From: Rhodobacter sp. SY28-1
GTDB lineage: Bacteria; Pseudomonadota; Alphaproteobacteria; Rhodobacterales; Rhodobacteraceae
DNA: 64,000 bases
NCBI RefSeq assembly: GCF_005222785.1
Contig: NZ_STGH01000003.1
Span: 558,001-622,000, forward strand
Direction: 5' to 3'
Below the pieces are notes generated by a model, which was not told the origin of the DNA, did no database searches, and worked only from the letters and a program-made list of their open reading frames with translations. A program made the translations under genes and the position numbers. Positions 18,601 through 26,947 of this stretch are shown here, in pieces; position 1 is the stretch's first letter, and each line of letters begins with the position of its first letter.

Positions 18601-19017
18601 CTAGAACAGCTTCTGCTGCGCCTTCCTGACGCTGAAACCATGCCCCTCGGCGTTGGTGCAGGTCACGCCGGTCTTGGCCGACACGCAGGATATCCCGCCA
18701 AGGCTCACGGCCTGGCCATAGGGCAGCACGAAGTTCCCGGGGTCGATCATCGTGTCGCCGACGCAGCCCAGGACCCCCGGACCATAAGCCCCCACCACAA
18801 AGGCCATGCCCCAATCCAGATCACAACCCGCAGGCCGCCGGGTGTAGGACGGCGTATAGTCCCGCAGATCGCAGCGGGCTTCGGCAGAGCCGCTCCAGGT
18901 GTAGATCGAACAATGGATGTTCCCGGTCGGCGACTGGAACCCGATATAGTCCTGCGCGGCGGCGGGGCCGGACAGAAGCGCAAAGGCGGCAAGGGCAAGT
19001 CGGACTTTCAAAATCAT
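18601..19017 (-). CDS. secreted cysteine-containing protein, DUF6636-like
   Basis: 138 residues. The signal peptide (about 1-21, cleavage near AAA-Q) is followed by FQSPTGNIHCSIY and a set of cysteines (about 36, 49, 64, 85, 105, 114) suited to disulfides, ending GHGFSVRKAQQKLF. The SPTGNI-C opening and GISC...C-N-GHGF ending match a family of small actinobacterial/alphaproteobacterial secreted proteins of unknown function. Expected in the periplasm. Confidence 0.7.
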   Translation of the reverse strand: MILKVRLALAAFALLSGPAAAQDYIGFQSPTGNIHCSIYTWSGSAEARCDLRDYTPSYTRRPAGCDLDWGMAFVVGAYGPGVLGCVGDTMIDPGNFVLPYGQAVSLGGISCVSAKTGVTCTNAEGHGFSVRKAQQKLF

Positions 19018-19088
19018 CTCCCTTCATGACATGGTCCGGCGGGGTCGTGACCATGGCCCCAGCCTCAATCCCTGCATGAGGTGCGAAG

Positions 19089-19466
19089 ATGCCCTCCGTC
19101 GTCAAGGCTGCCGTTGCCTATGTCGTCCCGGTCTTCGCGGTGGCCTTCCTGCTTGGCGCGCTGCGCGTCACGCTGGTCGCACCGGTGACCGGCCCGCTTT
19201 TCGCCGTGGCATTGGAGGTGCCAGTGGTCCTTCTGCTCTCCTGGGCCGTGGCGGGCCGCGTCCTGGCGCGCTGGCCCCTGCCCCGGACCCCGCGCCTTGC
19301 GATGGGCGCTCTTGCCTTCGCGCTTCTCATGCTGGCCGAATTCGCCACAGCGCTAGGCTTCGGCCAGACCCCGACCGCGTTCCTTGCCGCCATGAACACG
19401 CCAGCCGGAGCCCTGGGCCTTGCCGGTCAGATCGGCTTTGGCTTGATCCCCGTTCTTCGCCGCTAG
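19089..19466 (+). CDS. small integral membrane protein of unknown function
   Basis: 125 residues, almost entirely hydrophobic, with about four membrane helices (roughly 6-27, 33-55, 67-88, 101-122) and short Arg-rich loops (RVLARWPLPRTPR). No family recognised. It converges on the M20 hydrolase gene with a 4-bp overlap of stop codons. Confidence 0.65.
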   Translation: MPSVVKAAVAYVVPVFAVAFLLGALRVTLVAPVTGPLFAVALEVPVVLLLSWAVAGRVLARWPLPRTPRLAMGALAFALLMLAEFATALGFGQTPTAFLAAMNTPAGALGLAGQIGFGLIPVLRR

Positions 19467-20626
19467 GCCAGGGGCTGCGCCCGTTCGACCAGCCGGGCGA
19501 AGAAGCTTGCCCCGATGGGGGCCGCCTCGTCGTTGAAATCGAAGGCCGGATGGTGCAGCCCCGCCCCCGGCCCCGTGCCCAGGAACAGATAGGCCCCGGG
19601 TCGCGCCTCCAGCATATAGCTGAAATCCTCCGACCCCATCTCGCGCCCGGCGCGGGCGTCGACCGCATCCTCGCCCGACACTTCCCGCGCGACTTCGGCG
19701 GCGAAATCCGCTTCGTCCTCGTGGTTGATCGTCGCCGGATAACCCCAGTCATAGCTGATCTCGGCCTTGACCCCATAGGCCGTGGCATGCCCCTCGACAA
19801 TCTCGATGAACCGCTTCTTCAACAGCGCCCGCACGTCAGGCTTGAAGCAGCGGATCGTCGCCGCAAAATACCCCTCCTCGGGGATGATGTTCGACGCCGA
19901 TCCGGTGTGGATCATCGTCACCGAGATCACTGCCTCGTCCAGCGCATAGACGTTGCGCGGGATGATCGTCTGCACTGCCTGCACCATGCCCACGATGGCC
20001 ACCACCGGGTCGACGCATTCGTGCGGCGTGGCCCCGTGCCCCCCCTTGCCGGTGACCTTGACCACCGCCGTGTCGACCGAGGCCATCAGCGGCCCCGGCG
20101 TGGTCTGGAAATGGCCGAAGGGAATGTTCGGCGCGTTGTGGATGCCATAGACCTGCCCGATGCCGAAGCGGTCCATGATCCCTTCCTGCACCATGACCTG
20201 CCCGCCCCCGCCGTCCTCCTCGGCAGGCTGGAAGATCAGCGCCACCGTGCCCGCAAAGTTCCGCGTCTCAGCCAGGTATTTCGCCGCGCCCAAGAGCATC
20301 GTCACATGGCCGTCATGGCCGCAGGCATGCATCTTGCCCTTCTCTAGGCTCGCATAGGGCGCACCGGTCAGTTCCTCGATCGGCAGCGCATCCATGTCGG
20401 CGCGGAGCCCAATGACCGGACCCTCGGCGCGGCCCTGTATCAGCGCCACGATCCCGGTCTTCGCGATCCCCCCGTGGATCTCGTCCACCCCGATCTCGCG
20501 CAGCCGCTCGGTGATCCAGGCCGCCGTCTCATGACATTCGAAGGCCAGTTCCGGATGCATATGCAGATGCCGCCGCCAGCCTTTCATCTCTTCGGCATAG
20601 GAGGCGATACGGTTCAGAACGGGCAT
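19463..20626 (-). CDS. M20 family metallo-amidohydrolase (hippurate/N-acyl amino acid hydrolase type)
   Basis: 387 residues. Di-metal M20D peptidase fold: HMHPELAFECHETA at the N-terminus, LRADMDALPIEE, HACGHDGHVTMLLGAAKYL, IFQPAEEDGGGG and MGSEDFSYM carry metal ligands and the catalytic glutamate. These enzymes release an amino acid from an N-acyl or N-aminoacyl conjugate in the cytosol; substrates include hippurate, N-acetyl-diaminopimelate and IAA conjugates. TTTGATCAAA lies 32 bp upstream of the start, linking its likely control to the agmatinase and aminotransferase genes. Confidence 0.88.
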   Translation of the reverse strand: MPVLNRIASYAEEMKGWRRHLHMHPELAFECHETAAWITERLREIGVDEIHGGIAKTGIVALIQGRAEGPVIGLRADMDALPIEELTGAPYASLEKGKMHACGHDGHVTMLLGAAKYLAETRNFAGTVALIFQPAEEDGGGGQVMVQEGIMDRFGIGQVYGIHNAPNIPFGHFQTTPGPLMASVDTAVVKVTGKGGHGATPHECVDPVVAIVGMVQAVQTIIPRNVYALDEAVISVTMIHTGSASNIIPEEGYFAATIRCFKPDVRALLKKRFIEIVEGHATAYGVKAEISYDWGYPATINHEDEADFAAEVAREVSGEDAVDARAGREMGSEDFSYMLEARPGAYLFLGTGPGAGLHHPAFDFNDEAAPIGASFFARLVERAQPLA

Positions 20627-20657
20627 GATGACGGGTCCTTGCGGGTCAGTGTCAGCC

Positions 20658-20667
20658 TTTGATCAAA
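20658..20667. promoter_or_regulatory. TTTGATCAAA palindrome, candidate operator upstream of M20 hydrolase
   Basis: Third perfect copy of the palindrome, 32 bp upstream of the hydrolase start codon, followed by TC as at 16993. Confidence 0.6.
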
Positions 20668-20894
20668 TCGGAAATCGCAGGCAACCGCAATCACCGAAGC
20701 GCCGCGCCCGGCGCCGTCAACGATCAGGATTGCCATACCCTTGTCGACGGCACGACAGAGTAACCCTGTCTCAAGAAAGATGCGGAATTGCATCACTTGT
20801 CATAAATGCGAATCACCCACAGGAGCGGACAGGCGGAACACAGACGAACTCTGCTATATGCATATGATAAGCCTTCAGAACGGAGAGCAGTACA

Positions 20895-21533
20895 ATGAAA
20901 ATCTCGCTTGCACTTGCAGCGCTTGCAGTCCTGTCCAGCCCGGCCATTGCCGGTGGACCGACGATGGTCGCCGATGACCCGATGCCGGCTGCCGCTCCCG
21001 ACCCAGTCGCCGTGCATGATTGGTCCGGCCCCTATGCCGGATTGAGCTATGGGCGGATATCGGGAGACTATGAAGAGGTTTTCGGCTTCGCTTCAGACTA
21101 CAGTTCGGGCAGCGCGGTCGGTGCGTTTGTCGGCTACAATGTGCAGCGCGGACAAATCGTTTACGGCGGTGAGTTGAGTTATTCCTCCGTCTCCGATGTG
21201 GCCCTCGAAGCCGGTGGAGGAGACGACACGCTGGACTCTCTCTTGGACCTCAGGGGTCGCATTGGGTATTCTGTCGGCAAGGCCCTGATCTACGGAGCAG
21301 TTGGCTATTCGCGCGGTGAGTGGACGATCAACTCGACCGGTGGCGGGACTTTGTCGGGCTCAAGTCTCGGTGTTGGCGTTGACGTTGCGGTCAGCCAGAG
21401 GATGTTCGTCGGTCTCGACTACACGAGCCGACGTATGGACGGCACTCTCGACAGCTTCAGTGGCGGTGGTGCGTTTGATGTTGAATCGACGACGACAAAT
21501 TCGGTCTCGCTCCGCGTCGGCCTCTCCTTCTGA
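20895..21533 (+). CDS. outer membrane beta-barrel protein
   Basis: 212 residues with signal peptide MKISLALAALAVLSSPAIA-GGP. The mature part shows paired strand motifs (WSGPYAGLSYGRISG, GAFVGYNVQRGQIVYGGEL, LRGRIGYSVGKALIYGAVGYSRG) and ends LRVGLSF with terminal Phe, the BAM recognition signature. It belongs to the same small-barrel group as the protein at 1441-2040 (shared GGPT-VA-D/E-P after cleavage). The upstream 268 bp is AT-richer with CTATATGCATATGATAAG, a plausible promoter region. Confidence 0.82.
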   Translation: MKISLALAALAVLSSPAIAGGPTMVADDPMPAAAPDPVAVHDWSGPYAGLSYGRISGDYEEVFGFASDYSSGSAVGAFVGYNVQRGQIVYGGELSYSSVSDVALEAGGGDDTLDSLLDLRGRIGYSVGKALIYGAVGYSRGEWTINSTGGGTLSGSSLGVGVDVAVSQRMFVGLDYTSRRMDGTLDSFSGGGAFDVESTTTNSVSLRVGLSF

Positions 21534-21612
21534 CCCTTCTGTCGTCCGGGCGTGACACCGCCCGCGAAACCCCTACACTGCGCCCGGACAAAGTTCCGGG
21601 CGCAGGCATTTC

Positions 21613-22416
21613 GTGACCACTGACACTCTCCCCCCCTCCGGCATCGACCGTCTTCTCGCCATCATGGCAGCTTTGCGTGACCCGCAGACCGGTTGCCCCT
21701 GGGACATCGAGCAGACCTTCGCCACCATCGCCCCCTACACGCTGGAAGAGGCGCACGAGGTCGCCGACGCCATCGAGCGCCAGGCCTGGGGCGAAATGAA
21801 AGGCGAACTGGGCGACCTGCTGTTCCAGACCGTCTTTCATGCCCAGATGGCATCCGAGGCCGGGCATTTCAGCTTTGCCGACGTGGTCACCGCCATCTCA
21901 GACAAGATGATCGCCCGCCACCCGCATGTCTTCGGCGATGGCAACCGGGACAAGACCGCCGAACAGCAGACCCGCGACTGGGAGGCGCAGAAGGCAAAGG
22001 AACGCGGGACCGCGCGCACCTTGGACGGCATCGCCCAGTCGCTCCCTGCCCTGACCCGCGCGCTGAAACTCCAGAACCGCGCCGCCCGCGTCGGCTTTGA
22101 CTGGCCCTCGACCGATCAGGTCCTCGACAAGCTGGTCGAGGAAGCCCGCGAAGTGACCGAGGCCCGCGATACCCTCACCCATGACGCCCTCACCGAAGAA
22201 ATTGGCGACCTCCTCTTCGTCATGGCCAACCTCGCCCGCCACCTGAAGGTCGATCCCGAAGCTGCCCTGCGCGCTGCCAACCAGAAGTTCACCCGCCGTT
22301 TCGCCCGGATCGAGGACTGGCTTGCCGAAGCCGGAAAAACCCCTGCCGACAGCGACCTGGCCGAGATGGACGCGCTCTGGAACCGCGCCAAGGCGGAGGA
22401 CAAGACCAAGGCCTGA
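21613..22416 (+). CDS. mazG: nucleoside triphosphate pyrophosphohydrolase MazG
   Basis: 267 residues with two MazG-type helical domains. The N-terminal one holds CPWDIEQTF, then EEAHEVADAIE and ELGDLLFQTVFHAQMA, the EExxE...ExxD magnesium site. The C-terminal one repeats it with KLVEEAREVTEARD and EIGDLLFVMANLARHL. It hydrolyses (d)NTPs to monophosphate and PPi as house-cleaning. Full-length, single gene with a short upstream gap. Confidence 0.93.
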   Translation: MTTDTLPPSGIDRLLAIMAALRDPQTGCPWDIEQTFATIAPYTLEEAHEVADAIERQAWGEMKGELGDLLFQTVFHAQMASEAGHFSFADVVTAISDKMIARHPHVFGDGNRDKTAEQQTRDWEAQKAKERGTARTLDGIAQSLPALTRALKLQNRAARVGFDWPSTDQVLDKLVEEAREVTEARDTLTHDALTEEIGDLLFVMANLARHLKVDPEAALRAANQKFTRRFARIEDWLAEAGKTPADSDLAEMDALWNRAKAEDKTKA

Positions 22417-22517
22417 CCGGGTCCCGCGACAAAATGCCGAGTAAATCACTCAACCACTTGACCCAAGCAAAACACTCGGGTTTAAGCGCCGCATAACCTG
22501 ACAAAAGGAGTCAGCCA

Positions 22518-23516
22518 ATGCTGCGCCTCTCGACCCTCGCCCTCCTCGCCTGTTCCGTCCCTGCCCTTGCGCAAGAGATCAACGTCTACTCGCACCGCCA
22601 GCCGGAACTGATCCAGCCGCTCGTCGATGCCTTCACCGCTGAAACCGGCATCGCCGTGAACGTGGCCTTTGTCGACAAGGGCATGGCCGAGCGCCTGCAG
22701 GCCGAGGGCGACCGCTCGCCGGCTGACCTCGTCCTCACCGTCGACATCGCCCGCCTGCTGCAGATCGTCGAGGCCGATGTCCTGCAGCCTGTCCAGTCCG
22801 ACGTGCTGGAAGCCAACATCCCCGCCGAACTGCGTGACCCGAACGACCTCTGGTTCGGCCTCACCTCGCGCGCGCGGATCGTCTATGCCTCGAAAGACCG
22901 CGTCGCCCCGGGCGAAGTCACCACATATGAGGACCTTGCGTCCGACAAGTGGAAAGGCCGCCTCTGCACCCGTTCGGGCCTGCATGACTACAATGTCGCC
23001 CTGCTCGGCGCGATGGTCGTCCACCATGACGAGGCTTACGCGACCACCTGGGCCGAGGGCCTGAAAGCCAACCTCGCCCGCAAGCCCGACGGCGGCGACC
23101 GCGACCAGGTCAAGGCCATCGCCGCAGGCGAATGCGACATCGCGCTGGGGAACACCTACTACATGGGCCAGATGCTGGCCGACCCCGAACAGGTCCCGGC
23201 CGCCGAGTCGGTCAACATCGTCTTCCCGACCTTCGAGGCCGGTGGTACCCACCTGAACATCTCGGGTGTGGCGATGACCAAATCCGCCCCGAACCGCGAA
23301 AATGCGCTGAAATTCATGGAATGGCTGTCGGGCGACACCGCGCAGAAGATCTATGCCGAGACGAACTATGAATTCCCGGTCAAGGCTGGCGTCGAACGGT
23401 CCGAGCTGGTGAAAAGCTGGGGCGAGTTCACCCCCGACACCACCCCCCTCGCCGCCATCGCCGCCACCCGCGGTGCTGCCGTGAAGATCATGGAGACGGT
23501 GAACTTCGACGGGTGA
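22518..23516 (+). CDS. periplasmic iron(III)-binding protein of an ABC importer (FbpA/FutA type)
   Basis: 332 residues. The signal peptide ends ALA-Q, followed by EINVYSHRQPELIQPLVDAF, the conserved opening of the ferric-binding family. Tyrosine-rich iron-ligand region: ALGNTYYMGQMLADPEQ; also CTRSGLHDYNVALLGAM and GTHLNISGVAMTKSAPN. It captures ferric iron in the periplasm for an FbpBC-type permease. No permease or ATPase gene is adjacent: the next gene is on the other strand and a terminator follows. A good ribosome-binding site (AAAGGAGTCAGCC) precedes the ATG. Confidence 0.9.
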   Translation: MLRLSTLALLACSVPALAQEINVYSHRQPELIQPLVDAFTAETGIAVNVAFVDKGMAERLQAEGDRSPADLVLTVDIARLLQIVEADVLQPVQSDVLEANIPAELRDPNDLWFGLTSRARIVYASKDRVAPGEVTTYEDLASDKWKGRLCTRSGLHDYNVALLGAMVVHHDEAYATTWAEGLKANLARKPDGGDRDQVKAIAAGECDIALGNTYYMGQMLADPEQVPAAESVNIVFPTFEAGGTHLNISGVAMTKSAPNRENALKFMEWLSGDTAQKIYAETNYEFPVKAGVERSELVKSWGEFTPDTTPLAAIAATRGAAVKIMETVNFDG

Positions 23517-23558
23517 ACGCTGGCAGGGCACCCAGGAACAACCCTAACCTCTTTCTGG

Positions 23559-23585
23559 AAGGACGCGCGAACCCGCGCGTCCTTT
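23559..23585 (+). terminator. rho-independent terminator after iron-binding protein gene
   Basis: 11-bp perfect stem AAGGACGCGCG / CGCGCGTCCTT, 4-nt loop AACC, followed by T. The A/T closure on both sides could also serve the convergent cupin-like gene. Confidence 0.75.
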
Positions 23586-23604
23586 CGCACATCTGTATTG
23601 CAGG

Positions 23605-23979
23605 CTAAGCGCTTGTCTTCATCTCGATCCGGATGCCATGCACGGCGACATCGGACTCATTCAGCACCCGTCCGGCCGGTTGCGGCGCCATGTTGACGAC
23701 AAGGCAGCCCTTGCCGTCCCAGCCCTCCAATGCGGCCAGTACATCGCGCGTGGGCGGCAATCGCACTCCTTCGGGCGTAAGATCCACCACCGGTGGCTTC
23801 AACTGGTCGAAAACGAAGACCGAGGGCCAGCGGTGGTGATGCGTCGGCTCTTCCTCGTTTGGCTCCAGCGTGACTTCCAGGACTCGCAACCGGTCATTCT
23901 CGAACAGGACCTTGTGCTGCTTGGGCGCAGCCACGACCGCGTCAAGCGCAGGATCCCAGGACATCGGCGAAACGGACAT
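23605..23979 (-). CDS. small cupin-like protein
   Basis: 124 residues. A beta-rich domain has HKVLFENDRLRVLEVTLEPNEEEPTHHHRWPSVF: the HHH-x-W region after EPNE resembles cupin motif 1, and NESDVAVHGIRIEM lies near the end. The start is set by an AGGAGATCAAC site 5' of MSVSP; the longer frame would run through two operator sequences. Transcribed divergently from a LacI-family regulator with two TTGAATCGATTCAA sites in between, so it is probably the regulator's target. Substrate unknown. Confidence 0.72.
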   Translation of the reverse strand: MSVSPMSWDPALDAVVAAPKQHKVLFENDRLRVLEVTLEPNEEEPTHHHRWPSVFVFDQLKPPVVDLTPEGVRLPPTRDVLAALEGWDGKGCLVVNMAPQPAGRVLNESDVAVHGIRIEMKTSA

Positions 23980-24043
23980 GTTGATCTCCTCTGAGCAATT
24001 GGCCGCCAGGCAAGGCGGTCGGTGACAAGACCTCCAACAGTTC

Positions 24044-24057
24044 TTGAATCGATTCAA
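24044..24057. promoter_or_regulatory. LacI-type operator, copy 1
   Basis: Perfect palindrome TTGAATCGATTCAA with the central CG typical of LacI-family operators. It lies 65 bp upstream of the cupin-like gene start. Its centre is 54 bp from copy 2, near five helical turns. Confidence 0.75.
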
Positions 24058-24096
24058 ATGCCAGATTACGCTGAGAGGTGAACCCGTCAAGCGAAA

Positions 24097-24112
24097 CTTG
24101 AATCGATTCAAG
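24097..24112. promoter_or_regulatory. LacI-type operator, copy 2
   Basis: Perfect 16-bp palindrome CTTGAATCGATTCAAG ending 25 bp before the regulator's ATG, well placed for autorepression and, with copy 1, for looping across the divergent promoters. Confidence 0.78.
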
Positions 24113-24137
24113 TACGGAAGTGCAGGATAAGAACGCA

Positions 24138-25172
24138 ATGGTCAGGCTGATCGATGTGGCGCGGGCGGCGGGGGTCTCCCAAGGCACGGCGTCCAATACC
24201 TTTAACAACCCAACCCTAGTGCGCCCTGCCCTGCGGGAGAAAGTCGAGGCTGCCGCCCGCGCGCTTGGCTACGGCGGCCCCGACCTGCGCGGCAGCCTGC
24301 TACGGACCGGCAAGTTCAACGCCGTTGCCGTGCGCCCACCCAGCCAGTGGACGATTGCCGAAAGCCTGCGCAATCCTGTGTTCAGCGAGTTTCTGCTTGG
24401 CGTCGGCTCGGTCTGCGATGCGAATGGGGCCGATCTTGTAGTTTCCTCTGGCAGGTTGGACGCCTCCGGCGGCACGAAGGCTCTCGTCGACGGCATGATC
24501 TTCCTGCGGGTCGAACACATGGCAGAGGTAGAACCTGCCCGCCTGCGCCGCATGCCGGTCGTCGTGATGGATTTCGACGCAGGCTCCGAAATCAGCTCGG
24601 TCCATGTCGATACCCGGATCGGCGCACGTGAAGCCGCCCGTCACCTTCTTGACCTTGGACACCGCCGCTTTGGCATCATGTCCTTCTTGCGTGATCCCGG
24701 AGCGGCCCGGGTCTTTCCACCGGGTACCGCCCGCCCACCAGCAGCCGCGGGAACGGTTGTCGATCAACAGAAGTACCTCGGCTATGCCGATGCGCTGGCT
24801 GAAGTTGGCCTCGACATCGCCGCGATTCCTATGGTTCAGGCCGAGGTCAACGATGCCCGCGCCGCCGGACTACTGCTGGATGCCGCGCCCCAGGCAACGG
24901 CGATCCTCTCCATGTCCGTGATGCAGGGTATCGCCCTCCTCGGCGAAGCGCGACGGCGCGGCCTTTCCGTGCCTCGCGATCTCTCCGTCGTCGCCTACAA
25001 CGACATCGAGGCAGCCACCCGCTGCGACCCGCCCCTCTCTACGGTGGACAGCCTGACCCGTGAAAGAGGTGCCTTGGCCGCTAAACTGATCTTTGAACGT
25101 GGACCCGCCCGCCACGAAAGGCTGACTCCGCGGCTGGTAGTCCGTGCGAGCACGGCATCACCCCGAACCTGA
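24138..25172 (+). CDS. LacI family transcriptional regulator
   Basis: 344 residues from MVRLIDVARAAGVSQGTASN. The N-terminal helix-turn-helix (about 2-25) and hinge helix (about 45-60) are followed by a periplasmic-binding-protein-like effector domain (VHVDTRIGAREAARHLLDLGHRRFGIM; FERGPA near the end). It should bind a sugar-like effector and repress its own and the divergent cupin-like gene through the two palindromes upstream. A GTG 18 bp upstream is an alternative start, but the ATG has the better spacing from AGGATAAG and matches the family N-terminus. Confidence 0.88.
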   Translation: MVRLIDVARAAGVSQGTASNTFNNPTLVRPALREKVEAAARALGYGGPDLRGSLLRTGKFNAVAVRPPSQWTIAESLRNPVFSEFLLGVGSVCDANGADLVVSSGRLDASGGTKALVDGMIFLRVEHMAEVEPARLRRMPVVVMDFDAGSEISSVHVDTRIGAREAARHLLDLGHRRFGIMSFLRDPGAARVFPPGTARPPAAAGTVVDQQKYLGYADALAEVGLDIAAIPMVQAEVNDARAAGLLLDAAPQATAILSMSVMQGIALLGEARRRGLSVPRDLSVVAYNDIEAATRCDPPLSTVDSLTRERGALAAKLIFERGPARHERLTPRLVVRASTASPRT

Positions 25173-25204
25173 CCACCACAAATTTCACTTCGCGCGGTGC
25201 AGTT

Positions 25205-25305
25205 CTACCCCATGAACTCCACCGGCAGCACCGTTGGCAGGTGCCGCGCGACCTCTTCCCAAGTCTCGCCCCCATCCGGGCCCGGAATCACCGACTTCGA
25301 TTTCG
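25205..25305 (-). pseudogene. decayed copy of the 3' end of the downstream Asp-box protein gene
   Basis: The last about 34 codons resemble the C-terminus of the gene at 25919-26947: ETWEEVARHLPTVLPVEFMG here against ESWGEVARHLPTVLSVEFMG there, each followed by a stop. DNA similarity runs from the stop codon to about 25305 and then is lost. There is no start or upstream part, so it is a 3' fragment. It is separated from the full gene by a 134-codon membrane-protein gene, the same arrangement as at the phoR locus. Confidence 0.8.
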
Positions 25306-25350
25306 CCCCGCACTCAGAGTAGGTAAAGGAACTGTTGGGGCGTCGGGAAC

Positions 25351-25755
25351 CTATCCCCCGAACATCCCTGTCCAGACCATGCCAAGACCCACCAGCAGGG
25401 CCGCCCAGCCCGACCACAGAAGCCAGCCGGTGACCCGCGGACCTTGGGCGCCCCCTGTCGCCTGCGGCTTGGTCTCGATTCCGAACAGCCGCAGAAGGCT
25501 CCGCAGCCAGCCCAGCCGCAGGCCCGCCTTGTCCAGCGCTGCGCCAATTCCCGCCCCGACCATCGCGCTGCGCAGGTATCGCGTCATGGCTTCGACCCCG
25601 CTCGCCTTGACCAAGGCACCGGACAGGACCAGCAGAGCCAGCCCACCCAGCCCGATCCACAACCGCCGAGCCTCGCCCAGCCAGCTGTCGACCAGTGCCT
25701 CGGTTCCAAAGGCCACCGCCACCACCACCGCAATCGAGACAAACCAGTGAATCAT
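25351..25755 (-). CDS. small membrane protein of unknown function
   Basis: 134 residues with three hydrophobic segments (about 3-22, 33-50, 108-130) and a central amphipathic region with AMVGAGIGAALDKAG. No family recognised. It lies between a full Asp-box protein gene and a decayed copy of that gene's 3' end, so it may be a passenger of the duplication event. Confidence 0.6.
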   Translation of the reverse strand: MIHWFVSIAVVVAVAFGTEALVDSWLGEARRLWIGLGGLALLVLSGALVKASGVEAMTRYLRSAMVGAGIGAALDKAGLRLGWLRSLLRLFGIETKPQATGGAQGPRVTGWLLWSGWAALLVGLGMVWTGMFGG

Positions 25756-25902
25756 CGCCTCCCGCCCATGGGTGACGGAAGGCTAACGCACCGCGCGCCG
25801 CCCCGCAGGTCGGCAATTCCCGCCCCAAGAGGCCAGGCCCAATCCTTTCTAATGCGTTAATGTCCACAGGCAACCCACTGCAATCACTTGATCACCCGGC
25901 AC

Positions 25903-25917
25903 CGTCCTGCGTGGACA
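25903..25917. repeat. TGTCCAC-type palindrome variant at gene 3' end
   Basis: Reads CGTCCTGCGTGGACA; its complement TGTCCACGCAGGACG differs by one base from the copy at 53679. It sits 1 bp from the stop codon of the Asp-box protein gene. A further TGTCCACAGG at 25861 forms an outer inverted arm. Confidence 0.5.
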
Positions 25918-25918
25918 C

Positions 25919-26947
25919 CTACCCCATGAACTCCACCGACAGCACCGTCGGCAGATGCCGCGCGACCTCCCCCCAGCTCTCCCCCTCATCCCGGCTCAGG
26001 AACACCGACCCCGAGTTCGTCCCGAACGCCACCCCGCCCGTCGTCGACGCCATCCCCTGCCGCAGCACCGTGAAAAAGCAGTCCCGCTCCGGTAGCCCCA
26101 CGCCCTTCCCCGCCCAGGTCTCGCCCCCGTCCTCCGTCTTCCAGACCAGCGCCCGGGCGTCGACCGGATACCGCCCCAGCGAGTCGCCATTCAGCGGGAA
26201 CACCCAGAACGTCCCGGCCTTCGAAGGATGCGCCGCCACCGGGAACCCGAAGGTCGACGGCAACCCCTCCGTCACCTCCTCCCACACCACACCCCCATCC
26301 CGGGACCGATACACCCCCTGGTGGTTCTGCATGTAGATCAGCCCCTCCGCCGCCCCGAACGCGAGGTTGTGGACGCAAGAGAAAATCTCGTCCTCCGCCC
26401 GGAACTCCACTCCGTCGCCCCAGTCCCGCGGCAGCGCCCCCGCCGGCCCTGCCCGGTTCCCCCGCCGGTTCCGCATCGCCCAGGACTTCCCGCCATCACG
26501 AGACTCGAATACCCCCGCCGCCGAGATCCCGACCCAGATCCCCCCCTTCTGATCCGCCAGGATCGTGTGCAGCGTCAGCCCCGCCGCCCCGGGTTGCCAT
26601 TGGTCCGCCCCCGGCTGATCGGTCAGCGCCTCCAGCCTGGCCCAGGTCTCGCCGCCGTCGAGGCTCTCATACAGATAGGCCGGTTTCGACCCCGCCAGCA
26701 CCCGGTCGCGATCAAGACAGACCGACCACAGCTGCTCCGCCCCCTCGAACGGCCCTTTCGAGACCGACCACGCCCCACCGGAACGCCGCCAGATCCCGGC
26801 CCCGTGCCACCCGCTTCCGCCCGCCGCCCAGATGTCGCCGCCCCGGCCCACCGCATGGTTGATCGGCCAGCCCTCGCAAAATGGCCCCGAGACCCTACCA
26901 TCCTCCAGCACGAACAGGCCCTTCGTCGTCCCGACCAGTATCTCCAT
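25919..26947 (-). CDS. Asp-box/BNR repeat (sialidase-like beta-propeller) protein
   Basis: 342 residues, cytosolic by lack of a signal peptide. Five Asp-boxes (S/T-x-D-x-G-x-x-W) are visible: SLDGGETW, SRDGGKSW, SRDGGVVW, TEDGGETW and SRDEGESW, so the protein is a beta-propeller. The opening MEILVGTTKGLFVLE is typical of uncharacterised glycosyl-hydrolase-like exo-alpha-sialidase annotations. The sialidase FRIP and catalytic Arg triad are not evident, so hydrolase activity is doubtful. The start was shortened to MEILVG, where the fold begins. Divergent from the nucleoside hydrolase gene. Confidence 0.78.
   Translation of the reverse strand: MEILVGTTKGLFVLEDGRVSGPFCEGWPINHAVGRGGDIWAAGGSGWHGAGIWRRSGGAWSVSKGPFEGAEQLWSVCLDRDRVLAGSKPAYLYESLDGGETWARLEALTDQPGADQWQPGAAGLTLHTILADQKGGIWVGISAAGVFESRDGGKSWAMRNRRGNRAGPAGALPRDWGDGVEFRAEDEIFSCVHNLAFGAAEGLIYMQNHQGVYRSRDGGVVWEEVTEGLPSTFGFPVAAHPSKAGTFWVFPLNGDSLGRYPVDARALVWKTEDGGETWAGKGVGLPERDCFFTVLRQGMASTTGGVAFGTNSGSVFLSRDEGESWGEVARHLPTVLSVEFMG

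Noticed and set aside
16993-20667. TTTGATCAAA as FNR/FixK sites
   Set aside because: FNR boxes are TTGAT-N4-ATCAA; here the half-sites overlap without the 4-bp spacer, so the geometry is wrong.
25919-26947. Asp-box protein as a true sialidase
   Set aside because: Asp-boxes alone define the propeller; the FRIP motif and catalytic arginine/tyrosine set were not found, and there is no signal peptide.
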